Below, piece after piece: positions 17,068 through 26,353 of a DNA stretch of 64,000 nt; within the stretch, counting starts at the first letter, position 1, and every line of letters starts with the position of its first letter. This DNA is from Paenibacillus segetis. GTDB taxonomy: Bacteria > Bacillota > Bacilli > Paenibacillales > Paenibacillaceae. A program made the position numbers and the translations under genes. The stretch covers positions 62,001 to 126,000 of the forward strand of contig NZ_BMFT01000006.1 in NCBI RefSeq assembly GCF_014639155.1, written 5' to 3'. The notes under the pieces were generated by a model. It was not told the origin of the DNA and did no database searches. It saw only the letters and a list, made by a program, of their open reading frames with translations.

Positions 17068-17598
17068 ATGGTACAAGCGAAAAAGGTTGCTTTCTTATTG
17101 GCAGATGGCTTTGAGGATTCTGAAATGAAAAACCCATACGATGAAATGGTGAAGAACGGGCATGAAGCCGTTATTATTGGATTAAAAGATAAGGAAGAAT
17201 TGAAGGGTAAAAAAGGAACGATTAGCTATACGTCACATTTGGCTATAGCAGATGCAAATGCGGATGATTATGACGCTGTTATTATTCCCGGTGGCAGTTC
17301 GCCCGCTCACTTAATGAACAACAAGGATATACAAAATTTTGTACAACAGGCGAACAAAGCAAACAAAACCATCGCAGCCATCTGCCACGGGCCGCAAATA
17401 TTGAGTGCTGCAGGCTTGCTTGAAGGTCGGACATTAACTTCCTATCCCGGACTAGCCTATGAGATTAAGGAAGCTGGCGGGTTTTTCGTAGATCAAGAAG
17501 TCGTCGTTGATCGTAATCTAGTAACATCACGCAGACCAGAAGATGAGCCAGCCTTTATTAGCGAAACGATTAAGAAGCTTGGTGTGAATGCTTGGTAA
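17068..17598 (+). CDS. DJ-1/PfpI-family protein (YfkM-like)
   Basis: This is a 176-residue protein of the class I glutamine-amidotransferase-like fold. The nucleophile-elbow Cys106 sits in AAICHGPQ, followed by His107, with the partner Glu16 in ADGFEDSE. This is the PfpI/YfkM arrangement. Members act as stress-induced glyoxalase, deglycase or chaperone-like proteins, and the exact activity is debated. ATG 17068 is preferred over GTG 17056 because AAAGG lies 11 bp before it. It is a single gene with its own terminator. Confidence 0.9.
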   Translation: MVQAKKVAFLLADGFEDSEMKNPYDEMVKNGHEAVIIGLKDKEELKGKKGTISYTSHLAIADANADDYDAVIIPGGSSPAHLMNNKDIQNFVQQANKANKTIAAICHGPQILSAAGLLEGRTLTSYPGLAYEIKEAGGFFVDQEVVVDRNLVTSRRPEDEPAFISETIKKLGVNAW

Positions 17599-17622
17599 CC
17601 GTTAATAACTTAAGATCACGAC

Positions 17623-17659
17623 AAAGCCCTATACCTGATAAATAAGGTATAGGGCTTTG
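17623..17659. terminator. Bidirectional terminator
   Basis: A 14-bp perfect stem, AAAGCCCTATACCT with its complement, lies between the convergent PfpI and HNH-repeat genes. Confidence 0.88.
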
Positions 17660-17667
17660 ATTCATTC

Positions 17668-17841
17668 TTATAAAATCTCTGCGTTCTTCAATGCATGATC
17701 CCAACTCGGAAAATAAAACAAAGCATTCCGCATTAACTCAGGGTCAGTTTGCTTTACTTGCTTTTTACTAACCGCTTCTCCATTAGAATGAAGTCGCCTA
17801 ATTCGATTAATAACCTCATCTGCACCAAATGTAGCATCCAA
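17668..17841 (-). CDS. Small protein made of one homing-endonuclease-associated repeat
   Basis: This is a 57-residue protein. TTG 17841 is chosen because GAGGTG lies 6 bp upstream, while an upstream TTG at 17865 would give 65 residues. The pattern RRLHSNGEAVSKKQV followed by a Pro, then SWDHAL, resembles the repeat found beside HNH and other homing-nuclease domains, a DNA-binding helical unit. No nuclease domain is attached or adjacent. It may be a free-standing DNA-binding protein or a remnant of a larger gene. Function is not known. Confidence 0.6.
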   Translation of the reverse strand: MDATFGADEVINRIRRLHSNGEAVSKKQVKQTDPELMRNALFYFPSWDHALKNAEIL

Positions 17842-17971
17842 TGCACTCACCTCTTTCCTGTTCAAACCTCTACATCCTATTTTTCACAATAGCGGTTCGT
17901 TTTATACGATTAGGAGGTGTTCATAACATGCACCATCGGTTCAGGTCATTCAACGTCGTTGCCATATCAAC

Positions 17972-19234
17972 TTATTTACAATAAAACAAGGCGAATCGTC
18001 TTATCATTGGACGCTCAAATGCTTCGAGCACCGTTAATCGTACCTTGTCGGCAGAGATCGGCGTAAACCTGTCGATCTTTTTGTGCCCGATTGCACTCCC
18101 ATGGATAATCTCCATCCATTGGCCATCGGAGTAAACCTCAATGATATAGTCCCGTACCCGCTCTCCAAAAGCAATGTCTTCCATAGTGATAATATGGTCG
18201 ATAACGAGACTCTCTGGCAACTCAATTTCAATCACTTCACCCTCACCCGTTATTTCTGCAAGTGAATGATCGAATCGGCGATGTATCTCATCCCCAAAAG
18301 CAATAACGCGACTCACATCCGCCTCAGGTATAAGTCCCCGGTTGTCCGGCGCTAAATTCAATAGTAACGTTGCCCCATGGCCAACGGACCTGTAATAGAT
18401 ATCCATTAATTGCTCCAATGGGAGCAGTAAATGTTCCTCATCTGGATGCCAGAACCATCGATCCTTGCGAATGGGTACATCGCATTCGGCTGGTACCCAG
18501 CGGGGTGTCCCCGTTAGCCATTTCAAAGATGCTTCACTAAACATACTCTCGCGGTCGGATTCAGCTGCATTCCAGCAAGGGTAAGGGGCAAGCCCCTCAT
18601 TCCCTACCCAGCATATGGTTGGTGTTCCCATATTAAAAACCATAGCATCCGGCTGATACTGCTTGACCAAGTTCATAATTCGTTTCCAATCATATTCTCT
18701 ACCTTCTGAGCCTACCCCATCAAACCAGATCTCAACGAGTGGGCCATAACCCGTTAGCAGCTCCTCTAATTGATTAGCATAGAAATTATCATACGCCTGC
18801 GGATCAGAGTAACATGGTTCATGTCGATCCCAAGGGGATAAATATATACCAAATCCAATTCCCTCTTCGCGGCAAGCATCCGCACAATCCCGTACAACAT
18901 CTCCTTTCCCATCCCTCCAAGGACTAGAGCTTATCGAATAATCGGTCGTTGAGGTCGGCCAAAGACAGAAGCCGTCTTGATGCTTGGCTGTGAGCACGAA
19001 GTAGCGAAATCCTGCTTCCTTGGCGGTACGTACCCACTGATGAGCATCAAGCTCAACCGGATTAAATAAGGACGGCGAATCATTTCCCTCGCCCCACTCC
19101 TGATCACAGAACGTGTTCATTCCAAAGTGACAGAACATTCCCAGCTCAAGATCCTGCCATGCTAATGTCAATTGCTCTGGGCTTGGTATGGTCATAAGAT
19201 AATCCGATTGCTGCTTATTCAATTCATTATTCAT
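17972..19234 (-). CDS. GH29 alpha-L-fucosidase, cytoplasmic
   Basis: This 420-residue enzyme has the GH29 barrel at about residues 20-330, with FCHFGMNTF, the KHQDGFCLW segment and the nucleophile Asp172 in EIWFDGV. A C-terminal beta domain (330-420) looks like the usual galactose-binding-type tail. It releases L-fucose from oligosaccharides with retention. There is no signal peptide, so it works on imported sugar. It is the last gene of the ABC-importer group, separated from the binding-protein gene by a terminator. GGAGTG precedes the ATG. Confidence 0.9.
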   Translation of the reverse strand: MNNELNKQQSDYLMTIPSPEQLTLAWQDLELGMFCHFGMNTFCDQEWGEGNDSPSLFNPVELDAHQWVRTAKEAGFRYFVLTAKHQDGFCLWPTSTTDYSISSSPWRDGKGDVVRDCADACREEGIGFGIYLSPWDRHEPCYSDPQAYDNFYANQLEELLTGYGPLVEIWFDGVGSEGREYDWKRIMNLVKQYQPDAMVFNMGTPTICWVGNEGLAPYPCWNAAESDRESMFSEASLKWLTGTPRWVPAECDVPIRKDRWFWHPDEEHLLLPLEQLMDIYYRSVGHGATLLLNLAPDNRGLIPEADVSRVIAFGDEIHRRFDHSLAEITGEGEVIEIELPESLVIDHIITMEDIAFGERVRDYIIEVYSDGQWMEIIHGSAIGHKKIDRFTPISADKVRLTVLEAFERPMIRRFALFYCK

Positions 19235-19341
19235 CTTTATTCACTCCTTTATATGATTTCTGTTGTATTAAGTACGACTAGATACGTCCCCCAGGCCCAG
19301 CAGCAAATGTATATCGATAAAGTTATCATTTATAATTAGAT

Positions 19342-19387
19342 AAAAAGGGCCGTCTCATATGTTCAAAAGATCATTGAGAGGGCCCTT
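19342..19387 (-). terminator. Terminator between binding-protein and GH29 genes
   Basis: AAGGGCC and TCTCA pair with TGAGA and GGGCCCTT, with a T run on the minus strand. Readthrough or a separate promoter would be needed for the GH29 gene. Confidence 0.75.
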
Positions 19388-19432
19388 GCATGTCAATTGC
19401 AATTATAATTTTACTATCTAGCCAGGCTCGTA

Positions 19433-20821
19433 TTATTCAACGTAGCCTTTCTCGTTGATGTACTTCGTCGCTTCATCTACCATCCACTTCAGTACATCAT
19501 CAAGCGACTCATTGCTAAGCATAAATTTGCTGAAACCATCATCGATAACTTTCGTGATTTCTGCATTAGCTTTGGTCATTTTCGCACCAGCATCAAGGAA
19601 CTTAATGTCATCGCCGAACAAAGAGTATTTGAGTGAATCCATATCATACATGTCTTCATGGCCAGCAACCAACTTGTTCAACAACTCTTCGTTGTTCGCT
19701 TTCTTGTAGCCAGCGAATTCTTGTCTGCTTGGTGAATCTGCTGTAGTCATGAATCTCATCAGCTTATAAGACTCTTCTTTATGCTTGGAAGTAGCACCCA
19801 TTACAATTTGCGAACCACTAGTGAAGTATTTGCCTTCATAATCTTTAGGTTCAGCTCCTGCCGGAGGTACTGGTACCGGCGCAAACGCAGTCTTGAAGTC
19901 ATGCGGATATTGCTCTGTATTACCTGGATCCGCAATAGTAAAGTTACCAGTAAGAATCATAGCAGCTTCTTCGTTGAAGAACTCTGTACGATAAGCAAGC
20001 TTAGCAGCGAGTACGTCTGAATAAGGCTTAGCCGACTTGTCAAGGGTCTCCATATCTTTACGTAATTGGAAGAAATATTTATACGATGGATCAGACAGGA
20101 TCGTTGAACCGTCATCATACACGAACGGGTCCTTCATCATTGTCTGAGCAGGAGCGTTCATGTAAAGCTCCCAAGTATGGAAGTAAGTACCATAACGTTT
20201 ATCAACGCCTTCGCCTTTCGTCAACTTCTTCGCATATTCACGGTAGTCATCCCAAGTCCATCCGTATTTAGGAACTTCAAGACCAACTTCATCCAAGGCA
20301 TCTTTGTTCATCATAACGTAGTTGATGCTCTTGGTATATTGCATGCCATAGTACTTATCGTCAATCTTAGCATTAACCCAGTATTCATCTTCAGGTTTAA
20401 CGCCTTCCTTATCATAGAACTCATTCAAAGGTGCGAAAGCTCCGCGACCTGAGCGTTCAATAGCAGAGCCCAAGCTTGACAATTGTACTACGTCAACGGA
20501 TTCTCCAGAGGAGATCAAGAAGTCGAGTTTCTTTTCCATTTCAACAGAATCACCAGGTACAAGAATGACATGCTCAACCTTAATGTCCGGATTCTGTTCC
20601 ATGAATTCCTTCAGCATTCCATCTGTTCCAACCGCTTGAGCATCGTTATCCCAGTTGTAGTACTTGATCGTAACCTGTTTGTCAGATTTAGTATTACCGG
20701 AATTGTTTGCGCCCGATGTTGCATTTCCGTTACCAGATTTTCCGCATCCGCTTAAAATCAAGCTGATGGTAAGAATCGTACCGAGAATGATCGAAAAACT
20801 TCTTTTACTCTTGTGTTTCAT
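19433..20821 (-). CDS. Sugar ABC transporter binding lipoprotein (locus 1)
   Basis: This is a 462-residue extracellular solute-binding protein, family 1. A lipoprotein signal peptide ends in the lipobox LILSGC, with the acylated Cys at about residue 26. It is followed by a Gly/Asn/Ser-rich linker and the mature domain starting VTIKYYNWD. It would capture oligosaccharide for the two permeases encoded just upstream. ATG 20821 has GGGGGG upstream. The 157-bp gap before it holds the GTGCA...TTTTGA motif and its own -10 TATAAT, so the gene can be expressed separately and more strongly than the permeases. Confidence 0.93.
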   Translation of the reverse strand: MKHKSKRSFSIILGTILTISLILSGCGKSGNGNATSGANNSGNTKSDKQVTIKYYNWDNDAQAVGTDGMLKEFMEQNPDIKVEHVILVPGDSVEMEKKLDFLISSGESVDVVQLSSLGSAIERSGRGAFAPLNEFYDKEGVKPEDEYWVNAKIDDKYYGMQYTKSINYVMMNKDALDEVGLEVPKYGWTWDDYREYAKKLTKGEGVDKRYGTYFHTWELYMNAPAQTMMKDPFVYDDGSTILSDPSYKYFFQLRKDMETLDKSAKPYSDVLAAKLAYRTEFFNEEAAMILTGNFTIADPGNTEQYPHDFKTAFAPVPVPPAGAEPKDYEGKYFTSGSQIVMGATSKHKEESYKLMRFMTTADSPSRQEFAGYKKANNEELLNKLVAGHEDMYDMDSLKYSLFGDDIKFLDAGAKMTKANAEITKVIDDGFSKFMLSNESLDDVLKWMVDEATKYINEKGYVE

Positions 20822-20873
20822 CTTGTTCCCCCCGCACTGAAGATTTTTTTTGTGTAGTGCTTGTACAAGTCTC

Positions 20874-20937
20874 ATTATAGGCGGTTGCCTCGAAGGCCTA
20901 GTGCAAAATTTTGATGTTATAGGATTACATTTTTGAC
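20874..20937 (-). promoter_or_regulatory. Activator-type promoter and shared motif upstream of binding protein 1
   Basis: On the minus strand a -10 TATAAT (20874-20879) lacks a good -35. Upstream is GTGCAAAATTTTGAT (written on the plus strand, 20901-20915). A weaker copy ending TTTTTGAC lies exactly 22 bp further (20923-20937). Tandem sites two helical turns apart fit an AraC-type regulator. Confidence 0.55.
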
Positions 20938-20978
20938 TTTTCGATAGCGCTTTCTTTCTTGATAAGGCTGATCAGAGA

Positions 20979-21815
20979 TCAGCCTTTCACGCCACCAAGT
21001 GCAATTCCGTTAATAACCTGTTTCTGCAGAGCGATGAACACGATCAGCAGTGGAATAATTGCTGATACAGCTGCTGTCATCATAATCGCATAGTTGTTTG
21101 TGAAGTCATCACGGAACAGTGTCATTCCAAGTGGAATGGTGTACAGATCCCTGTCCAGTAAGAAAATGAGCGGATTCTGATAGTCATTCCAGGTCCAGAT
21201 GAATTTGATAATAGCTACGGTTGCCAATACCGGCTTACAGAGCGGCACCATAATGGACAAGAAGATTTTCACATGACCTGCGCCATCGATTCTTGCTGCT
21301 TCAACAAACTCATCACTGATGCCGATCATAAATTGCCGAAGTAAGAATGTAAAGTAGATCGAGAACATGCTCATAAATATAATCGCTGCATGTGTGTTAT
21401 AGAGCCCGAACCAGCGAACCAGCAAGAAGCGCGGAATTAATGTCGCTTGATCTGGAATAATCATGAAAGATAAAAGTCCCAGGAATACGAAATTTCGTCC
21501 TTTAAAATTGATTTTTGTTAAAGCGTAAGCCGACATCGATGAGATAATCAGCGTAATAATAGTTGTAATAATAGCGATCTTAAATGAGTTGAAATAAAAT
21601 TCATAGAAGGGAACCTTCCCCATCCAGACTGTCTTAAAATTATACGCTACATTGATCTTCTCGGGAATCCATTGAATCGGAAAGCGCATTACGTCCTTCT
21701 CATATTTAAATGCTGCCGATACCATCCAAACGAGAGGTATTAGGAATACGATGGACAGAGCACCCATGAAGACGGTGATTATCGCTTTTGACATGTTTTT
21801 TCTAATTAGCTGCAT
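20979..21815 (-). CDS. Sugar ABC permease, MalG/CUT1 type (locus 1)
   Basis: This is a 278-residue protein with six membrane helices. The cytoplasmic EAA loop at about residues 175-195 reads EAARIDGAGHVKIF, the site that docks the ATPase. The C-terminus ends NGIALGGVKG, as usual for CUT1 second permeases. It starts 12 bp after the first permease stop, with GGGGGA as ribosome site. No ATPase gene is present in the locus, so a shared MsmX-type ATPase is expected. Confidence 0.93.
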   Translation of the reverse strand: MQLIRKNMSKAIITVFMGALSIVFLIPLVWMVSAAFKYEKDVMRFPIQWIPEKINVAYNFKTVWMGKVPFYEFYFNSFKIAIITTIITLIISSMSAYALTKINFKGRNFVFLGLLSFMIIPDQATLIPRFLLVRWFGLYNTHAAIIFMSMFSIYFTFLLRQFMIGISDEFVEAARIDGAGHVKIFLSIMVPLCKPVLATVAIIKFIWTWNDYQNPLIFLLDRDLYTIPLGMTLFRDDFTNNYAIMMTAAVSAIIPLLIVFIALQKQVINGIALGGVKG

Positions 21816-21827
21816 TTGATATTCCCC

Positions 21828-22760
21828 CTAGTCTTCATTTCTCATTTTCCAGGTCAGTGCTGTAATTATGCCGATAATGCCAAATAGCAACCAGGAAATG
21901 GTGGAAGCATAGCCCATGTTATGGTATACGAAGCCCTCCTCGTAAATGCGGTATACCAGTACCATGGAAGAGTTGTTCGGACCACCTTCGGTCAGATACG
22001 CGATGACGTCGAACACTTTGAACGAGCCGATCAGCATCGTAATCAACAAGAAGAAGGTTGTTGGACGCAGCATAGGTATAGTGATTGAGAAGAATTTCTT
22101 CAAAGGTCCTGCTCCGTCAATATCTGCTGCTTCATACATTTCATTGGAGATGTTCGTTAGACCAGCCATGTAGATAATAATGGTGTAACCGAGGCTCGCC
22201 CATGAACTGATAATGGCAATCGACAATAATGATGTCTTCGGATCAACCAACCATTTTGGTGGATTGGAAATACCGATATCCATCAAGAACTGGTTAATTG
22301 GACCGAGAGACGGGTGGAACAATGCGCTCCATACCGCGGCTACCGCGATAATCGACGAAATGTACGGAATGAAGAATGCTACTTTGAAATAATCTTTGAA
22401 GAAAACGCTGTTTTGAATGAGCACTGCCAGCACCAAAGCGATTGCAATCGGAATTGGTACGGTCAGTATCATATAGATAAGATTGTTCTTAACAGCTTGG
22501 ATAATCGTCGGATCATGGAACAACTTCACATAGTTATCGAATCCGGTAAATTCAATTCCCTTCACACCGGTTAGTAGATCCCATTTCGATAAACTCAAAT
22601 ATAGGGAAAATCCAAGAGCAAATACATTAAGGAACAGCATACCGATAATTTCAGGCGTAAGAAAAAGCCAACCGATCAATGCTTCCTTGCGATGCGGAGT
22701 CCAAAATTTCTTACGTGGTTCTCTTTGGATGTCCGGCACGGGTTGTTTGACTACCTCCAC
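21828..22760 (-). CDS. Sugar ABC permease, MalF/CUT1 type (locus 1)
   Basis: This is a 310-residue permease with six helices and the EAA loop EAADIDGAGPLKKFF near residue 220. The start is GTG 22760, preceded by GAGGTGAT. It is the first gene of the importer operon and lies directly downstream of a terminator that isolates it from the response regulator. Its promoter has TATAAT and one copy of the shared 15-bp motif. Confidence 0.93.
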   Translation of the reverse strand: MEVVKQPVPDIQREPRKKFWTPHRKEALIGWLFLTPEIIGMLFLNVFALGFSLYLSLSKWDLLTGVKGIEFTGFDNYVKLFHDPTIIQAVKNNLIYMILTVPIPIAIALVLAVLIQNSVFFKDYFKVAFFIPYISSIIAVAAVWSALFHPSLGPINQFLMDIGISNPPKWLVDPKTSLLSIAIISSWASLGYTIIIYMAGLTNISNEMYEAADIDGAGPLKKFFSITIPMLRPTTFFLLITMLIGSFKVFDVIAYLTEGGPNNSSMVLVYRIYEEGFVYHNMGYASTISWLLFGIIGIITALTWKMRNED

Positions 22761-22791
22761 GTTGTATCACCTCTACAATTAATAAGTTACC

Positions 22792-22858
22792 ATTATAGTA
22801 ATATATCCGTAGGTAACTAGAAGGAGTGATTATGACTAGGATTGTGCACGATTTTGAC
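22792..22858 (-). promoter_or_regulatory. Promoter and shared motif upstream of the importer operon
   Basis: On the minus strand there is a -10 TATAAT (22792-22797) without a recognisable -35. GTGCACGATTTTGAC (plus-strand wording, 22844-22858) lies 84 bp upstream of the start codon. A weaker GATTATGAC ends 22 bp closer. This is consistent with activation by the adjacent AraC-type regulator. Confidence 0.5.
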
Positions 22859-22907
22859 CTTCTAGTTATGTGCCGATGTTATGGATATACAGATCTTTTG
22901 GTAATAC

Positions 22908-22948
22908 AAAAAGCGCGGTAAATTGTTCTACAATTTACCACGCCTTTT
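22908..22948 (-). terminator. Terminator after the AraC-type response regulator
   Basis: GCG-C-GGTAAATTGT pairs with ACAATTTACC-A-CGC around a TCT loop, with T runs on the minus strand. Confidence 0.88.
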
Positions 22949-22961
22949 CAAGTCTATATGA

Positions 22962-24551
22962 TTATTTGCGAGCCGTATGCTTGGCCTTATATTCACTAGG
23001 CGTTGTACCTACGTACTTCTTAAATACTTTAGAGAAATAGGTTCTGTCCGAATACCCCAGACCGATCGCCATCGATTCTAAGTTCTGATTGGACATCTTC
23101 AGCATCTTTGTCGCCAGCTTCATCTTGTACTGATGCACATAATCGGTAAAGGTCAGCCCAGTCATCCGCTTGAAAAAACGAGAGAAATAGCTCGGATTCA
23201 AATACAGATAACGCGCCATATCAATCGAAGTGATATTATCAGAAAGATGCTGCTCGATATATTGCTGAATGACCTGCAGCTTCGGCTCCTGAGTTGTACT
23301 CGTTCCCTGCTTGTCCCTACTCTCCGTAATCTGGACGAGCTTCCTCTCAATCAGCTCCATAGAGTCGCTTAATGTACGAGATGAGGTAAGATATTTGAAC
23401 AGATCCTCTTCAAACTTCAAATTAGAGAACATCAGCTCAATACCCCGCAGCATAAAAGAAAGCTCCTTCGCAAAATCACTCGGTTCGATCATCGATTCCC
23501 GCGCATTTCTAGCGATCTCTAGCAGAATACTGTGTATACCGTTCAGGTCTTGCTTGATTACCGCCTGCTCCAGCTGCGACACGCAGCTATTTAAGAAACC
23601 TTGCGGAACCTGCTGGAAGATCGAGGCAGCACTCTGGGAAATATCGGTGATCGTGTACTCGGCTACTTCATAGAATTCCAATTTTCTATCCAAAATTTGC
23701 TGATAGACTGGCCCCACGGAATCCAGCTCCATTTTATCCGTTACCGATACAATACTAGGCTGAATCTTAAGGTAGTTAACACACTGAGAACGCAGCTGCT
23801 GCAGGAAATTGCTGAAATGCAGAGTGGCATTCTGAGCTAAGTTCATCCGGAAATTGTACAGAACCGCGATGTTGTCTTTTCCTAGAATAGGTGTAACTCC
23901 CTCAAAGGATTCAGACAGCTCCAGCGCAATGTTGTATATCGCGTACAGAATAAGCTGATATTCACTCTTTTTATAACGCTTATCGAAGCTGGCAAATTGT
24001 ACATTCACGACCCCTAGTAGGAACCACGGATAATTCCATGAGATCCCGATTTGCGAAGCATACGCCATCGTCATCTCAGAAGGATCCCGGTCAATAACTC
24101 TTTTCAGTAAATCCTGCCGGAATAGCTGGCTGTTATAATTAGAAGTCTTCCAACGAATCAGACCGCTTCTGGACTTCAAGATCGTAACGGACTTCTCTAA
24201 GCTCTTCTGCAGCTGCTCCGCTGTCAGCTGGTCTTTGATGAGATAGTCATCCGCCTTAAGCTTGACCGCCTGCTGGGCATAATTGAAATCTTCATAACAG
24301 GTCAGGAAGATCACCCGTACATCCGGCTTCATCGTGCTAAAGCTGTCTGCCAGCTCAATTCCGTTCTTCTGCGGCAGGCCAATGTCTGTAATTACGATAT
24401 CAGGCTGTACCTCTTCAAACATATGCATGGCCTTTACACTTGAATAGGTCGTCCCGACAATCTGCAGATTGTTCGCTTCCCAATCGATCATCTGCTGCAG
24501 AACTTTAAGCATGGGAACATCATCGTCGATAAGCATGACTCTATACATCAT
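22962..24551 (-). CDS. AraC-type response regulator, YesN-like (locus 1)
   Basis: This 529-residue protein has a receiver domain (1-125) with Asp56 in VITDIGLPQKNG. A long middle region of about 290 residues follows. The C-terminal double helix-turn-helix (about 425-525) includes YLYLNPSYFSRFFKRMTG and a second HTH ending SDRTYFSKVFKKYVGTTPSEYK. Such regulators activate sugar-uptake genes when phosphorylated. The start overlaps the kinase stop by 4 bp. It is the best candidate to bind the motif repeated at 20901, 22844 and 29737. Confidence 0.94.
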   Translation of the reverse strand: MMYRVMLIDDDVPMLKVLQQMIDWEANNLQIVGTTYSSVKAMHMFEEVQPDIVITDIGLPQKNGIELADSFSTMKPDVRVIFLTCYEDFNYAQQAVKLKADDYLIKDQLTAEQLQKSLEKSVTILKSRSGLIRWKTSNYNSQLFRQDLLKRVIDRDPSEMTMAYASQIGISWNYPWFLLGVVNVQFASFDKRYKKSEYQLILYAIYNIALELSESFEGVTPILGKDNIAVLYNFRMNLAQNATLHFSNFLQQLRSQCVNYLKIQPSIVSVTDKMELDSVGPVYQQILDRKLEFYEVAEYTITDISQSAASIFQQVPQGFLNSCVSQLEQAVIKQDLNGIHSILLEIARNARESMIEPSDFAKELSFMLRGIELMFSNLKFEEDLFKYLTSSRTLSDSMELIERKLVQITESRDKQGTSTTQEPKLQVIQQYIEQHLSDNITSIDMARYLYLNPSYFSRFFKRMTGLTFTDYVHQYKMKLATKMLKMSNQNLESMAIGLGYSDRTYFSKVFKKYVGTTPSEYKAKHTARK

Positions 24552-26260
24552 TCATTCCCCCCAGATAGAAAAACATGGTGCATCCCCAGAGGCAAATACA
24601 GAGCAACCAAAGTACCTTTCTGCTGGAGGTTACTGATCGTCATTGTAGCTTCCTCTCCAAAGGTCAATCTCAATCTCTGAACAACATTGATCAACCCTAC
24701 TCTCTGATAAGTACCTTCCTCATCATCGTTGAACATGAGTCTGCGGTTAAGCCGTCCTAGCGTCTCTTCTTCTATACCGCTTCCATTATCCTCAATCTCA
24801 ATCATGATTCCGCCTTCGGTATACCGCGAGCTAACTCGAATCGTTGGTGACGGATGATCCACAAATCCATGCACGATCGCATTCTCTACAAGCGGCTGCA
24901 GGATAAGCTTAGGTACGATCAGTTCTTTCGTCATAGGCTCCAGATCAATCTCAAGCTTCAACGGAATTTCACTGCGTATCTTCATAATATCTACATAGTG
25001 AGCGAGCAGCTTACATTCTTCTTCCAATGTGGTTGGTTCGTTCACCTTCAGATAAGCCCGCAGTAGACTTATAAGGGAATCAATAATTCCACTATGCAGC
25101 TTGTCCTGCTGTAATATGAGACTGCATTTAATCGAATTGAGCGTATTGATTAGAAAATGAGGGCGAATCTGCATAAACAGCGCTTCCAATTCCATGACTC
25201 GCTTCTGTTCCTGCTCCTGCTCGATATCATGGATTAACTGCTGCAGTTGATCCAGCATAATGTTCAGCGTATAGCCCAGTTCAGCAATTTCATCCTTGCC
25301 TTTGACCTCCAGCCGTACATCCAGATTACCGAGTCCGAATTGGCGAACGACCCGCTGCAGCTTATGGACCGGACTATGCAGCCTCTTGGCGACCCAGACC
25401 GAAGTCATCGAGAAGACCAAGAACAGCAGAATGACGACGATCAGTCCGGTATAAAACGTCCGAGAAATCTGACCAGACCATTCCCTCTCCGACGCCTCAT
25501 AGACGAGCGTCCAGCTTGACTTGGAAATATTACGGGACGATCGCACATTACCATTCGGTTCCGTTTTAGCTAAGGACAATTCCGGATTCCCGGAGATCAA
25601 CTCCCCCGAAGAATCGAACAACGCCACTTTACCGAATTCCACAGAACTTAATAGCTTGTTAAAATAGGATTCCGCAATCGAGACAAGCAGCACGGACACG
25701 TACTGCTTCTCCCGGCTATCATAGATAACTCTGGCTATATAGTAGCTTCTTTTGCCGAGACCATTATCAGCCATGCCAAGCCACTGCAGCTTCTCAGGCT
25801 CATTCAGATCCACTCGCTTCATCAACTGTGTCACACTGGCCTTCATCCCGGTCAAATCCTCCGTTCCAGAAGAAGAGACAAAATGCTGGCGGTTAACGAG
25901 ATACATGCGAATATTGTTGTTCAGCGGCTTCGTGTTTATCAGATTGAATAAATCCTGAATTTGTGTAAACAGCAAATAATCGTTGTAATTATTGATTCGC
26001 TCCGTGTCAGCAAAAGACTTCAAATTGGCTCGTACATTGGCATCGTTTACAATAAAGTGAGAAGCAAACGTGACGTCATCAACAGTCTTGTTCATCTCCT
26101 CGGTCATTACGTTCAGGAAATTCTCATTACTGAGCTGCAGCTTCTCGACCATCGAACTGCGAATTAGCAAATATGAGACGGTCGAGACGACAATCAACGG
26201 GATGAAAATAAGAACTAGGAATGAAAGCTGAATACGTCTATAGTACGTTAGTTTGAACAT
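24548..26260 (-). CDS. YesM-type sensor histidine kinase (locus 1)
   Basis: This is a 570-residue kinase with helix 1 at about residues 10-32, a large extracytoplasmic sensor (dCache-like, about 33-275), helix 2 at about 276-298 and HAMP. The His_kinase domain has QIRPHFLINTLNSI, and a HATPase with LILQPLVENAIVHG and EDNGSGI follows. The start is taken at ATG 26260, with GGGAG upstream, giving a short basic N-terminus before helix 1. It senses the sugar, probably together with the binding protein, and signals to the overlapping regulator gene. Confidence 0.93.
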   Translation of the reverse strand: MFKLTYYRRIQLSFLVLIFIPLIVVSTVSYLLIRSSMVEKLQLSNENFLNVMTEEMNKTVDDVTFASHFIVNDANVRANLKSFADTERINNYNDYLLFTQIQDLFNLINTKPLNNNIRMYLVNRQHFVSSSGTEDLTGMKASVTQLMKRVDLNEPEKLQWLGMADNGLGKRSYYIARVIYDSREKQYVSVLLVSIAESYFNKLLSSVEFGKVALFDSSGELISGNPELSLAKTEPNGNVRSSRNISKSSWTLVYEASEREWSGQISRTFYTGLIVVILLFLVFSMTSVWVAKRLHSPVHKLQRVVRQFGLGNLDVRLEVKGKDEIAELGYTLNIMLDQLQQLIHDIEQEQEQKRVMELEALFMQIRPHFLINTLNSIKCSLILQQDKLHSGIIDSLISLLRAYLKVNEPTTLEEECKLLAHYVDIMKIRSEIPLKLEIDLEPMTKELIVPKLILQPLVENAIVHGFVDHPSPTIRVSSRYTEGGIMIEIEDNGSGIEEETLGRLNRRLMFNDDEEGTYQRVGLINVVQRLRLTFGEEATMTISNLQQKGTLVALYLPLGMHHVFLSGGNE

Positions 26261-26353
26261 GCACTCCCGCGCCTCTCTCACTCTTTTTCTTCTATATGTA
26301 GTGTATTGAACTCTCATTTCTATTTTATCAGTTTACCATCCCATCAGCATTCA

